Positions 12,815 to 24,234 of a DNA stretch of 64,000 nt are shown in pieces. The stretch comes from Anadara kagoshimensis. Taxonomy: Eukaryota; Mollusca; Bivalvia; Arcoida; Arcidae. The stretch lies in assembly GCA_021292105.1 (NCBI GenBank), contig CM037867.1, positions 13,406,928 to 13,470,927 on the forward strand. The letters are read 5' to 3'. Each line of letters opens with the position of its first letter. Position 1 is the first letter of the stretch. The notes beneath the pieces were generated by a model. That model was not told the DNA's origin. It searched no databases and saw nothing but the letters and a program-made list of their open reading frames with translations. The translations under genes and the position numbers were made by a program.

Positions 12815-13024
12815 ATTGTAAGAACTGCAGCACCCAGATCTGTTCGATTTCCAATTAGCTTTTTAAATATAAATACCACACAGCTATCGATCAATTGAAA
12901 TAGACAGAGAAGGCGGGTTAAAATAGGAAAGCATAAACTATTTATTAAAAAACGAACCTGTACAAAAACAGATATAAACATGGAGTAACAAAAATCAATG
13001 TTGTTACAATAGAAAGAAGTATAG

Positions 13025-13241
13025 TACAGACATGTTGAAAATTTAACACTGAAATCACAAACAGGGTAAAAACCTAACTGGCGAGAGGCCGAGATATGGA
13101 TAGAAAATAACAGAAAAAGCTGCAGATATTTTGATAACAGCTGTTAAAAGCATAGCTTATGGGGACCAAAAATAGTTGTCGATTGTCGATTCGGCACTAA
13201 TTTGTGAGCACAATGTTAAAAATCGACAGGTCCGTAATGTA
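13025..13241. mobile_element. Family A MITE
   Basis: Ends TACAGACATGTTGAAAATTT and AATCGACAGGTCCGTAATGT plus a final A are inverted repeats. Carries the GGCCGAGATATGGATAG interior block shared with the 2,031 and 16,996 copies. Confidence 0.8.
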
Positions 13242-13289
13242 TGTCATAGGGCAACTCAAAGACTTATATCTTAAAACCTGATACTTGTT

Positions 13290-13352
13290 AGATGGGGAGA
13301 CTGTTAAATTGGGAGACTGTGTTTAATGTGGAGACTGTGCTAGTTGGGGAGA
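13290..13352. repeat. Short GGGGAGACTGT tandem
   Basis: Four imperfect copies of GGGGAGACTGT separated by 6-9 bp of AT-rich spacer. Confidence 0.6.
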
Positions 13353-14423
13353 CTGTTTTCTTTCTTCGAATGACTTTTATTACAGCTACCTGTGTAATGT
13401 AAAACATATAGTTGAATTTGTATGCAAAAACTTAAGCCGATTATAGAGGCAATTTAAATCTCTAATCGGAAATAAATTCTGTAACTAGACGATGACTGCA
13501 AATTCAGCATTCTGTCTTGCGTCATTGCATGGTTTTTATAGAGTTTTTATCATTTATTACATTATAAAAACATAAAATTTTTGCTTTAATTATGTAGTAA
13601 AGACACTGCAAAAGAACAGTAAAACGTTAAATTCTACCATTTCAGCGATATTTTGACGTTGTAAAGTGACAATTTATTATTGAGAGAGGCTAATAAAGAC
13701 AAAACATAGAAAATATGGATTTTTGACCTTCAAAATAATGCGACACTAAGCGAAGTGGCATTCTTATCAAACGATGTTATACGTATACTGTACCGTGGTC
13801 ATTAATCGCACCAGCGATGTCATATTTCTTACTTTTAGACAAGTGGGGTGTGGAGCAATGTTATATTTACACCCTGTCGAGATTATTTCACTTCGAGATT
13901 ATTTGACTTATACCGGGGCGTAAGTGCAGAAAAAAAGTAATCGACCTTCGACAACCGAACAAACCCTTTAAAAGATTTATAGGCCCAATTAGGATTAAAT
14001 TTGAACAGTCTTAAGGATGAAAATAAAATAAACTTAAATTTACTATGGGAGTTGTTGGTGTTGGCATTGGTCCACACAATCTCCACATATTCTGAGTAAC
14101 AGAATCATACAAAACATGAATTTAAATGGCGATCATGTCACACAGACGCTGGGGCAAATGCAAATTATTTTATTGCTATAATAGTAATAACAAAACTTGC
14201 ACAGGTTTCAGTGATTCAGCACCTACGATTAAAACCATTTGCAGTTTTTAGCACCCACCTAAAAGTTAATCATGACCTATGAGGCCGTGAGAGCCCCTGT
14301 GCTTTTGACAATCAAAGCCTCAGTTGTGGATATAGAAATAATCGAATCATTTATAACAACCCTATGGAGGCATTATTTTGATTTTAAGTATATGTTAAAA
14401 TTATTAATTATTTTAAATTTCAG

Positions 14424-15222
14424 GAGACATTGTTGTAGCTGATACGGAAAATCACAGGATAGAAATTTTCTCCAAAGATGGCTTCTTCAAATCAAATTTG
14501 GTTCTAAGGGATACAAAGTTGACCAATTAAATTACCCGATGTGCGTTTCGGTTACAAAAGACGACCACGTGGCAGTCACGGACAGTGTCAATTCCTGCGT
14601 CAAAGTGTTCACATTAGAAGGCCAACTTATTCAGGTTTTAGGATGTAGTGAAGTTTTTGATATCCCGTATGGATTAGGATTAAGTAGTGATAATTTCTTT
14701 GTTGTTACTGATATTTGTAAACACCGTATCGCTGTTTTAAATCCCGACGGTTCAACCGATCACGTGTTTGGCGAATACGGAAGTCAACCAAACGAGTTTG
14801 ACCATCCTTATTTTGTCACCGTTACTAGTGAAAAACAAATTGTTGTGACGGATTCCGGAAATAATTGTGTTAAAATGTTCACTTTCCAAGGGAAATTATT
14901 AAAAATGTTTTCCCAAAATGAATTTAAATTAGGTTCTGATGTTTACGTGTCATTACAAGGACTTTGTACGGATACGGATGGAAATATATTAATAATATGC
15001 AATAATTCTGTATATATTTTGACTAAAAACGGTAGATTATGGGAAATATTAACGCCAAAAGATGGAACTACCAGTCCAAAATGTCTGACTTACGTCACTT
15101 CCGGTCATTTAGTACTGACTCAGTACGATTTAGATGCTAGACACGAGGTTTGTCTGTTCAAGTATAACAAGGAAGATTATAAATCGCTCAATTCTACGCA
15201 ATTCTATGCAATTAATATATGA
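14424..15222 (+). CDS. NHL gene, propeller exon
   Basis: This exon codes for most of a six-bladed NHL propeller. Blade-defining phrases in order are DIVVADTENHRIEIF, HVAVTDSVNSCVKVF, FFVVTDICKHRIAVL, QIVVTDSGNNCVKMF, NILIICNNSVYIL and a last diverged blade ending EVCLFKY. The first phrase is in one frame and the other five lie in the frame open from ATG 14,539 to the stop, so the one-base disruption falls between blades one and two. Apart from that the exon is intact over 227 codons, so either the lesion is recent or it is an assembly error. Confidence 0.75.
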
Positions 15223-16995
15223 TATTTTATGTATGCAATATTTTATGCTTGTTTTGTAAAGAAAATCATGTTATGTATCGCCTCATTTATTCCTTGCTCT
15301 TGATCATTTAACTCGCCTGCCTTTTCTCGTTAGAAACGCAAAATTTCGCCAGTGTACCATGTGATACCCGATGACGTTTGTGTGAACCATTATTTCCATT
15401 GGATGTGGACGTCGCCAGCTAAAGGCGAAGGTGCAGGAATTTTGTGCGCTGGCTAATGGTTCTTTATCGTACCAAGCCCACCGTGACACGGGACCTCGTT
15501 AATTTTAAGTTCCCATCCGAAAGAACCGTGACTTTCATTTCGTAATGCCGAGTGCTTGGCGAAAGAACAGTCACTTTACAAGTCTTGGGTCAGAGCCAGT
15601 AAGGCTTCGAACCCACGATCTACCACTTACGGAGCGGCATTAGTCCGGGAATTTTCTACACAAATATTTTCAAAAAACATTCCACACAAACGTTAAGGGT
15701 ATTGGTCACATTTTAATATTTTCATCTTCACACCTTTCTCATCATACTTTTACATATAACCTCAAAAGCAATCAATTTTTAATTAAAAACGAAATAAAAG
15801 CCTATCACTATTACACAAAGTTGTGTTATTGTAATGTTATGTGTAATTGTCTCTAGGGAAAAAACGAGGTTTAGGAGTACAAATTGCCGAACTTTTAAGG
15901 ATAAGCCTTAATGAATTACAAGGACACAAAACTTACTTAAATTGCACTAGACGGATGTTTGGGAATACAATTGCTAATCAGTAGTGCTTGGGCCAAAAAA
16001 AATGAAACCAAAACGCGTAAAGAAGCCCCTGATTATTAATTGATTTCTGCAAGTGTAACCAAATATGAATCAAAATTTTTTTTTGCGCTTCTGACACATT
16101 TTTGGTTATTTTCACAAATTTGCAAAATTGTTACACCTATATTTTGTGCAAGTGTTATGCATCTGAATGACTAAATTGGTACCAATGTTTAATTGATTTC
16201 TAACAAATTTAGTCACCTTAGTCTGTTAAATCTGAGCGAACATAACACGCCGACGAATATTGATCTAGTTGTTTGACCATAATATCGCCGACGATTGCAT
16301 ACCCTCGTTTTAGAAGAGATATGCATGAACATTTAAGCCTTTGATTCATTGCTACTATAATGTGAAATCTTTTATTTTTCATGGTGTTCAATTTCCGTGT
16401 TCCTAAGAAAAAAATCGGGGTGATAAACTCATTGCCTGTGGTTTACCGTTTATGGTAACATTGCAATGTCTAGTATTTCGTTGATAGCTAAATTTGTGAC
16501 TCAGAGTGTCCACTTGACCGAATTATTTCTGTCGTCAACGGCCCTTTTTGTTGATGATGTGGGGCCGTGGGACGACAAGAACTGTCCCTATACCAAAATG
16601 CAGAAATTCGTCGCCTCCGGTTGTCAGCAAATAAATGGCGGCATAGTGTTTAACTAATCTGCTGTTATTGAAAGTTAATGTTTTCTTTAAACTTATGTTA
16701 TATTTTTTTCTTAATTCGCCGTCTGACACTTGTACGAGCTCGTTTTAACAGGACACAGACAATTCGTCTTACTATGCCTGCCATTTTTTTTTAAATCAGG
16801 GCCATTGATGACAGAAATAATTCGGTCTAAGTGTCTACGAAAGCAATGGAAAATTTGGGCACCTGTAAAATCAATGGTTTTGCATTATATCATTTGCTCA
16901 TACCGTCATGTTTCGCTTACTTCGATAATATAAATCTGGCAAAAGTCAATTATCTACATGTAGTTTTAAAAGAATAGTACTTTAAAAGCGTGTTA
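15223..16995. other. Non-coding; SINE fragment and family F fragment
   Basis: About 15,405-15,640 is a family D SINE in minus orientation (AAGGCGAAGGTGCAGGAATT, then CCGTGACACGGGACCTCGTT, then CTTCGAACCCACGA). About 15,975-16,015 holds a family F fragment (CAGTAGTGCTTGGGCCAAA). No gene is recognised. Confidence 0.55.
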
Positions 16996-17130
16996 TACAG
17001 TAAATACCTGTCGGAAGTTTAACACTTAGCTAACAAAAACAGTAGTCTAAGCTCGGCTACCGAGTGCCAAAATATATGGATAGCTAGTGATAAAAATTTG
17101 TCAAGAGACAGATGACAGCTGCCATAAACC

Positions 17131-17513
17131 GTGAGGGCGCGGTGGCCTAATGGATAAGACGTCAGTCTTCAAATCCAGGGTCTCCCACCGCTGTGAGTTC
17201 GAGTCCCGCTCGGACCACATGTGGGAAAGTGAATTTTCCTTACCGTTGGCCTTTACTGATTCACCTGGTATCAGTATAATGGACTGGGGGAGTGGTACGC
17301 TTGTCTGTGACGTACTGACTCTGTGAGCTAGCACGGTAAAGTCGCCCTGAGTGCGCGCTAGTACAAGGCAGACCATACAACACACTCGCACTTCACATGC
17401 ATGCACAAAATTGTTCATAGATTAATCCATAGAGATTAATTAAATAGTTCTCGTCGCGAATAGCTGAAAAATTGCTGATGCAACGTTAAGCAACATTCAA
17501 CCAACCAACCAAC
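17131..17513 (+). mobile_element. tRNA-derived SINE with 15-bp target-site duplication
   Basis: The head is tRNA-like: box A TGGCCTAATGGATAAGAC and box B GAGTTCGAGTCCC. The tail ends in (CCAA)n. The flanks 17,116-17,130 and 17,514-17,528 are the identical 15-mer CAGCTGCCATAAACC, the target-site duplication of LINE-driven insertion. The 105-codon minus-strand frame here is spurious. Confidence 0.9.
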
Positions 17514-17594
17514 CAGCTGCCATAAACCTGTGGAAATCTATCTAATGAGGGGCCGTGATAAACGGTACTAATTTGCAATTGCTAAATTGATATC

Positions 17595-18176
17595 TAAAGC
17601 TATGGTCACAACCCGCCGTGCGTGTTTATTGTTCGTACGTTTTCTGCGGACGCCACGGGCACCACGTTTTTCTGAAAACGTGAGTAGGGAGTGGCAAGCG
17701 CAGGGAGGACGTACGCCGTGGGCGGCGGCTTTCAGCATACGTTGCGCACGTGGTAAGTGAGTTGTGCGTGCGTGTATCGTGCTTATCACGTACAATCTCC
17801 GTGCGATTGCCACGTTGTCGTACGGAGGCCGTACGTACACATGCAGCTGACGCACGCTTTCCTTACTCACTCGTACGTTGTAAGTGCGTGCAAGTACAAT
17901 GAACGTGACTCACGGCGTCAGTGCGTTGTGGGGTCGTTGGCTGTGCAGGGCACGCACGTCACACGTACTGCCGTGAATCTGTAATGCGAACGCAGCTTGC
18001 ACGCAGAGAAAGTTCTGCATGCACTAAAAGTGCTACGTCGTGTCTGCGTTCTCCTGCGTATTCACCAAAACGCACGGAGGCCGTACTTGCCACGTACGGA
18101 TCGCCAAATTTCCCCCACGTTTTTACACGTAGACAGCACGCACTTGCACGTACGGCGGGTTGTGACCAAGGCTTTA
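17595..18176. mobile_element. CpG-rich inverted-repeat element
   Basis: The left end (ATGGTCACAACCCGCCGTGC) and right end (GTACGGCGGGTTGTGACCAA) are inverted copies about 30 bp long. The interior is rich in CG and CACG/CGTG words, in sharp contrast to the AT-rich surroundings. Several 75-100 codon frames run through it on both strands only because it has few stops. Confidence 0.75.
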
Positions 18177-18206
18177 ATGTTAAACTTTCGACAGCTCTGT
18201 ACTGTA

Positions 18207-18650
18207 TGTGTTAACTTAGTCTTACATTTTTAGTACGCATGCACTGTAATATTCTACAACTGGCAAGAATTATCTTGAACAGAATCCTATAGCTATCCTA
18301 AGTTTTGCAAAAAAAAAAGCACAGACATAATTCCGTATATGTGCAAAATCACAATCAAAACAATTTTTTTTCAAAACGCCTTTCTTGTGAAACGTACCAA
18401 ATAACCATCTTCATTGGTATGTTTAAAATATGTTTAAATAGTTCACAATATTTTACATTCCTTTTCCTAAATTAACTATATACATGTATACCAATGTTAT
18501 GAGGTTAGCTTTAGATTTATTTCATCTGATGCGCATTTTAAAATCATAAATTTTCTTATGTTTTGAATATTGGTTAAATAAAAAAACGAAAGCTAATATT
18601 GTTCGCTTGTTTTTGGTTATTTTTCCAGGAAAAGACAATTTTCATTCATT
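18207..18650. other. Nothing recognised
   Basis: AT-rich, non-coding, no repeat match found by eye. Confidence 0.5.
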
Positions 18651-18654
18651 TATT

Positions 18655-19010
18655 ATTTATATTTAAACCAAAAACAAACATACCGATCCATGTCCAAACC
18701 AAAATCCAAAAGCGTAGAAAATAAACTTTGAAGCCTGCAAATTAGGTTAAATACGTCTCTTCTCTAAGGAAGTGAGGCGGAGAGCTGGAAGGGTAAGAAC
18801 CTTCTGTTTAGCTAGCTACACCCGCCAGGACGTCAAATATATCCACGGTAATTTTAGATACAGAGGCATCATGGTTGTGATGACGGTCAAAAAACTATAA
18901 TATATACATGAACTTTCATAACTTTCAAACATACTAATCCGTGTCCAAATTGCAATGCTAAAGCATAATAAAAACTTTAAAACTGACAAATAATTAAGTT
19001 GAACACGTTA
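18655..19010 (+). repeat. Family C element followed by a second partial copy
   Basis: The first copy runs from ACCGATCCATGTCCAAACC through AGGAAGTGAGGCGGAGAGC to TGATGACGGTCAAAAAACT. A second 5' fragment begins near 18,935 (CATACTAATCCGTGTCCAAA). Confidence 0.75.
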
Positions 19011-19044
19011 ACTTCCAATGTTTTCTAGATTAAGAGATCAGGTG

Positions 19045-20045
19045 CTATGTTTTTTATTCATTAAAAACAGTTACTGACTAGATGCATATTTTCAATCAAA
19101 GTTATTTGGTTTTCATAATTAGCTTTCTTACTGATCCATCAAACATAGTGGTTTATTAGATAACATCTCCAATTAAATGGGTGATGACGCACTATTTGCT
19201 TTGCATTACCAGCTATATTCTGGGTCATCAAAAACAATGACTGACTAGATGAAAATATTCATTCAAACAGGAGATGGTGCACTATTTGTTTTACATGATT
19301 AGCTATGTTTCTGATTCATCAGGCATCGTGAATAATTTTTAAAACATCTCCAATTAAACCGGATATGGTAAGCCATTTGTTAACATAATTCATCATTATA
19401 GTTCCTGGATAGATGAACATCTCCAATCAAACTGTAGATGGTAAGTTATTTGGTTTACATAATAACATGAAGCTATTTATTCTAATTCATCAAACGAATT
19501 TCTTACTAGATGAACATCTCCAATCAAACTGGTGATGGTTAACTAGGGAATTACAGCCATTTAAGATGTGGGGGTCCCAGAGATGCGTGTAAAAAGAAAG
19601 GAGTGTACAGACATAAATTCCAAGGGCCAATGTTTCCATAATTACAAAAATGGCTTGAATTCTTTATAGTGTTCTATAATTTATATGTTTTGTATCAGCC
19701 AAAAGAACTGGCTTCTTTGGCTGACACAATGTTATTATATATGTTAATAATCATGTTCAATCATATGCTCACACTGACGATGGTTGATGTATAATTTCCA
19801 TGCGTCCAAGTGGGTTTTACATACCAAATTTTAGAGAGTCCAAAGGGAAAATATGTGCCTATAGGACGCACAAATGCGCGTCCGCTAAAGCTAAAACCCT
19901 TTGCACTATTTGGTTTGCATAACCAGCTATGCTTTGGACCAGCAAAGACAGTGACTGACTGGATAAACATTTCCAATAAAACAGAAGTTGATAAGCTATT
20001 TTGTTTACATAATTAGCTATGTTTTTGATCATCAAACATAGCGAC
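19045..20045. repeat. Degenerate satellite, period about 110-120 bp
   Basis: Units share TAGATGAACATCTCCAATCA, an AACTGGTGATGG-like phrase, TTTACATAATTAGCTATG and TGATTCATCAAACATAG. Copies are recognisable from 19,075 to 19,545 and again at about 19,900-20,045, with unrelated sequence between them. Short reading frames within are not genes. Confidence 0.65.
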
Positions 20046-20091
20046 ATTATTTCGTTAGCCTAATTTAAACTTTCGACAGGCTTATATCGTA
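20045..20091. mobile_element. Family A MITE, one end only
   Basis: TTAGCCTAATTTAAACTTTC followed by GACAGGC matches a family A right end; no left end is recognisable. Confidence 0.5.
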
Positions 20092-20164
20092 TTTCTGAAA
20101 CTTAGTGTTTATATTCCGCCGCAGTTGTAAGTTGAAAAAACTCTCAAGGTAAATTAGTTTGGAC

Positions 20165-20560
20165 ATGTTTTACGGGATTCATATATCGACATGGTCAGAT
20201 CAGGAATAATTGAGAAAAGGCATGGTCCCTAAGCAAGCGAATTTCCCCATGCAAAGATCTTGTCAGGCAATATTCAAAACTTGACACTAAGAGACATTCT
20301 GCACCAGATTACTGTCTATATAAGGGGAGCAAACTCTTGTAACTAAACAGTTATAATAAAGCTGATGATGTGATGTGTGCTCAGTGATGTACACTGTGTC
20401 CTGTCGTGGTATTCCAACATCTTTGGACTTTGGACTGCGGATCCCAGAACTGTATTCAGCCCTGTTGTCTGTGTATGTGTCTGAGAGTATGTGTGTGTGT
20501 GTAGTGCCAGGATCTGACTTGTTTACAACAACCTGGAGATGACCAACAGAATAACGTCAT
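20165..20560 (+). mobile_element. Possible solo LTR
   Basis: CTATATAAGGGGAGCAAAC at about 20,317 looks like a strong TATA box, with AATAAA about 35 bp downstream and a GT-rich stretch after it, the U3-R-U5 order of an LTR. No paired copy, clear TG/CA borders or target duplication could be fixed. It could also be an orphan promoter. Confidence 0.25.
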
Positions 20561-21623
20561 ATTTATCCTGTTTTGTTTATTGCCAATGTTTACAGGATTT
20601 GACAATGAGATGCCATTTTATGAAACGTTATTACTAACTAATTATTACTACGTTCACATTAGTACATTTATTAAAATTTTACCAAATCTTAAGTGGCTGA
20701 ATGTAAGAATATATTTCATAACACTTTTCAAAACAGTATACTGCTGTACAAAGCATAATAACATTTAATTATATGTCCAATCATAATCAGCAAAAAACTT
20801 AATGATTTGTTGACAAACGATTTATCAGATTAATTAGAACACTGCAATGTTATCTTTTCAGACTACCTAATAACAAATAGCAATGTCATAACAGCTACAA
20901 TAAAAGCAATGCTTCAAGATTTATTAAAGACACAAGGGACACAACTCGTGAAGTTTTCCTGTAAATTTTTCTTCTTCGACAATGATTCACTGTATTGTAT
21001 CCGCAACGGCAACTTCGGTGTCGTTTCCGCTATCAAATTGCCATAGCTTCAAACTTTGAATGAGAGTAATGCTGTTTTTATATAGTAAAGGTTTGTGGAG
21101 ACAATATATGCTGTCGAATACTTGACTTCGGGGTATAAAAGAATATAAATTAAGACAGTTGAATCCCTGAATAATTTACGGCTTTCAATCGAAAGCGAAA
21201 AGTGCGCGTAAACTTTGTGATTCTTTGAAATAAAATTTAATGTGTAGCTATCAGACAGAAGTGAATTTGAGAAATAGTGTTTTACTCCGCAGCGAAGTTT
21301 CATTTTTCTATTAAGGCGGTGATTTCTTGGGAAAACGGAGTACACTGAGAAAGCCACAAGCATTCCACGAGCGAACTTGCAAACTTTATCACGCTAGGAT
21401 CTTTTGGATATTTTTGAGTGGAATTTCAACTTGTACATTAAGCGCTTTCTTAAGACGACTAAGCCCACATAAGCAGACATAGCGGTAAAAGGGAAGTAAC
21501 TCATGTACATCGCTGACGTCTAAGTACAGTAAACAAACATGGCGACAACGTACGCAAGTCATACAAAATACGAAATGGAAGTTAAAACATCCAACTGTTT
21601 ACGCTTTGAAGGGTGACAAAAAC
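20561..21623. other. Nothing recognised
   Basis: Non-coding sequence with short frames on both strands and no motif support. Confidence 0.5.
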
Positions 21624-21734
21624 GTTATACATGGCTTTGGCAGGTTACACGCCCCATGTACCCCGTCGGCTCAGGGTACGTAAATCTTTGACGGGGTACA
21701 TGGGGCCGTGTAACCTGCCAAAGCCCTGCATAAC
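21624..21734. repeat. Long palindrome (foldback), about 44-bp arms
   Basis: The arm 21,624-21,667 is the inverted copy of 21,690-21,734 with a one-base indel and a few mismatches, separated by 22 bp. The core is GCTTTGGCAGGTTACAC and CATGTACCCCGTC. The plus-strand 69-codon frame across it is incidental. Confidence 0.85.
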
Positions 21735-22564
21735 TTATATCACACCTGCAGTGAAAGTCTTGATAATATCCCGACCATTTATGTTTATTATTGATTGTGA
21801 ACAGGTATTGGGTTTAGTTTAGACCCTGTGTAATGTAGGCCATACTGTAATTTTTTTCTTGTATCTTTTAAGGCTGGTAGGTCTGAAGATAGGGTTTACT
21901 GATCACAGTGCCCAGCAACACCTAAGATTAAATCCCACTCAAATATAGTGTGGAAAAGAAGGTAGGTGTATTCTTTGAGTATTTTTATTTCCTTCGCCAT
22001 TCTAGAACACGAGTCGGACGGTAGCAAAGGTGAAAATTCCTGGCTAATGGTTTCTCGATATATGTGCATTCTTTTTTTTTTGGACTGAGAAGTTTCATTC
22101 CATTAATAAATCAATCTTTTGCTTTCGATCAGCTGGTAAGTCGTCATTATTTAAGATGGGAACAAAAACAATATGTTACTTTAATAAACCAACTTATCGA
22201 AGAGGGAATACAAGGTAAGATAAACATATGTATTATATGGCCATAACTGTGACTGTATAACTCCGATTTTAATAAGAAGTGCCTTACACTTGTTTTTGAA
22301 TGCAGTAGACATCCCACTTTTGTTAAACAAGCGTTTCGAAAATATGCACTTGTCAAAGTTTAAATTATGCACTTTTTAACCTTGCATAAAATACATCCGT
22401 AATAAAATTCGTGATACATGCACAAGTTAATGATAAGGACATGGATTTTGTTATACAAATGTCGTTTATCAATTTATTAATTTCATAGAGCATGATTTTC
22501 TATTAAAGGGACACAACTCTCAACATTCAAAGGAACAAAACGCGTTGTTATTTAAAATGCATTG
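21735..22564. other. Nothing recognised
   Basis: Non-coding; overlapping short frames on both strands, no domain. Confidence 0.5.
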
Positions 22565-22680
22565 AGTAAAGTTGTTTAACGTCCTAGTCAAGAATGTTTC
22601 ACTTATATTGAGACGTCCACAGCTATATGCGAAGGTGTAGAATTTTTCTCTGTGCGTTGCGCTGATTGCTTTTTACCACA
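22565..22680 (-). mobile_element. Family D SINE, 3' fragment
   Basis: GTTTAACGTCCTAGTCAAG, then CTTATATTGAGACGTCCAC, then GTGCGTTGCGCTGATTGC match the 3' half of the family D copies, inverted. Confidence 0.75.
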
Positions 22681-22790
22681 GTATATAGTTTTATCGCTTC
22701 GCTTCGGTCCACGTATCATCTTTGGGCTGACTACCCGGTCCATAAACTGCCATATGACCCCGAGCTCCCTGAAATCTTTGTCCAGTATAA
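22681..22790 (-). repeat. Family J repeat
   Basis: The reverse complement shares GGTCATATGGCAGTTTATGG, ACCGGGTAG and a GAAGCGAAGC-like phrase with 33,425-33,545. Only two copies were seen. Confidence 0.6.
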
Positions 22791-22805
22791 TCTATTTAAA
22801 ATATA

Positions 22806-23018
22806 TACTGTAAACGTATTTATTTTTGCGATGTATTAATTTTCGCTTATTTCGCGGTCGTTTGTTTTGCGCGAAAATTAATACCGAACGAAAATTATAT
22901 TATGCCTATTGTGTTATAATGCATATTTTAAAAAACGCGAAAATTTAACAACGCGGATATGTCTAAATTTCCTATACCGCGAAAATAAATACACACGAAA
23001 TTAAATACGTTTATGGTA
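22806..23018. mobile_element. Family E MITE
   Basis: Starts TACTGTAAACGTATTTATTT and ends with the inverted counterpart (TTAAATACGTTTATGGTA), with internal GCGAAAATTAATACCGA and AACGCGAAAATTTAAC. Three copies exist in the window. Confidence 0.85.
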
Positions 23019-23089
23019 TGTTTTTTACTGTGTATGGATCACACATGCGTGCCGCGAGAGACTATCGATACATTGATTAGTAAAGTAAT

Positions 23090-23520
23090 AATCAAAACAA
23101 AACTAACCCATGTCCGAATCACAATGCAGAAGCAAATTTTAAACTTCGAAACAGACAAATTAAGTTAAACACGTGAACTTCCACCAGAGAAGTGAGGCCG
23201 GGTGCTCCGGAATGATAAGCACCTCTTGTCTAGCTAGCCACCTCCGCCACGTTTAATCAAAATTGAAAGTGAAAAGAAACATGAATCTATGGGACTCCAA
23301 ATATATCTAGAGGAATCATGGACATAGAGACATTATACTTATCAACAATATTGTGATGACGACCATAAAACTTTTTGAGCCTAGGCTCGCAATATCGCTT
23401 GGTTAACAATTTATTTGTAAGCAGCTTACTTCGTTGTACAAGTTTCCCGTTGTGGGAACAAGCTCGATCACATCGTATTAATTGTCAAACAAACACTATA
23501 AGTAGGAGAAGCAAAAAATA
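23090..23520 (+). repeat. Family C element, nearly full length
   Basis: Runs from CCCATGTCCGAATCACAATG through GAAGTGAGGCCGGGTGCTCC and TTGTGATGACGACCATAAAA to ACACTATAAGTAGGAGAAGC. Confidence 0.85.
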
Positions 23521-23694
23521 CGGAATGTTACTCAGTTCATCATGTTAATCATTATGTATTATCCATTTGAAATATTTATATTGTGTTTTCTCTAATGTGT
23601 ATGGATCACACAATCGATTCATTGTTTAGTATAGTGTAATTATGTTCGTATTTATGAACAACTAGTTGTAAAATAAGTGAGGGGCTCTCCAATA

Positions 23695-23990
23695 GAGTTG
23701 AGATGAGTTATGGTGTTCAACTTCCCAGTCAAGTATCACTTATATCGAGACGTCGCCAGCTATGGGAGAATGTGCAGAAATTTTGCCTGGGCATTGCGCT
23801 GATGGCATTATACAGCAGGGTTCTTTATCGTGCCACGCCTACCGTGACTTTTATTTCGTAATGACGAGTGCTTGGCGAAAGAATAGTCACTACCCACTTA
23901 CAAGACTTGCGTCAGACCCGTCCGGGGTTCGAACCCACAACCTTCCACTAACGGAACAAGCACTCTACAAACTGAGCTACCGCAGTGGTT
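23695..23990 (-). mobile_element. Family D tRNA-derived SINE
   Basis: On the minus strand it begins with ACTGCGGTAGCTCAGTTTGT (box A), then a box B GGGTTCGAACCC, and runs to the 3' end ACGTCTCGATATAAGTG. This is the clearest tRNA-like head of the family. The 76-codon plus-strand frame is spurious. Confidence 0.85.
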
Positions 23991-24234
23991 GACTCTCTAA
24001 TAGGACGAATAATTCTAAAACCACCTCCTTTAGCATTTACTCCAGTCCTGCGTCCAAAGTTGCAATGACCTGTTCTTATTCGTGTATGGTTTGTCTTTCC
24101 TTGAATTGTCTTGTTTGATTGTTTCTATCATTAACTTTTATTGTTTTGTGTTTTTGTTTGCGTTCGTTGTTGACAAGTAAATGTTTTTTTCAGTAACAAA
24201 CAAAATCCCACCTTTAATATATAGAATTTTGTTG

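Larger units (their letters stand above)
11958..14423. other. NHL gene intron filled with MITEs
   Basis: Holds a family B MITE (12,018-12,196), three family A copies (about 12,307-12,440, 12,600-12,814 and 13,025-13,241) and a short tandem of GGGGAGACTGT (about 13,290-13,352). The remainder to 14,423 is AT-rich with no recognised feature. Confidence 0.7.
11704..15222 (+). pseudogene. NHL-repeat protein gene of the TRIM2/3/71 type, frameshifted
   Basis: Two exons: 11,704-11,957 (acceptor TTTCTCTCTTTCAG, donor GGTAATT) and 14,424-15,222 (acceptor AAATTTCAG), joined in phase 1. The frame from ATG 11,813 (or 11,864) gives VGKRGKGKGQFQSPCGVAVT, the first strand set of an NHL blade, and continues in exon 2 as GDIVVADTENHRIEIFSKDG. 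Near 14,483-14,488 one base appears to be missing: the original frame hits TAA at 14,528-14,530, while the +1-shifted frame continues with IKFGSKG and five more NHL-like blades to TGA at 15,220-15,222. A six-bladed propeller binding protein or RNA is the usual role of such C-termini in TRIM-NHL proteins. No RING, B-box or coiled coil is readable upstream, and every frame of exon 1 stops close to the acceptor, which adds to the case for decay. A sequencing indel is the alternative. Confidence 0.6.
16996..18206. mobile_element. Family A MITE split by two later insertions
   Basis: Left end TACAGTAAATACCTGTCGG, right end TTAAACTTTCGACAGCTCTG then TACTGTA. Within it lie a tRNA-derived SINE (17,131-17,513) and a CpG-rich inverted-repeat element (about 17,595-18,176). 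The MITE must be the oldest of the three. Confidence 0.8.

Noticed and set aside
17131-17215. tRNA gene
   Set aside because: Boxes A and B are present, but the sequence continues into a SINE body with a (CCAA)n tail and target duplication. The same reasoning applies to the heads at 23,940, 26,330, 34,850 and 43,780.
17568-18233. Several 75-100 codon frames on both strands
   Set aside because: They overlap one another inside a CpG-rich inverted-repeat element with few AT-type stops and have no domain.
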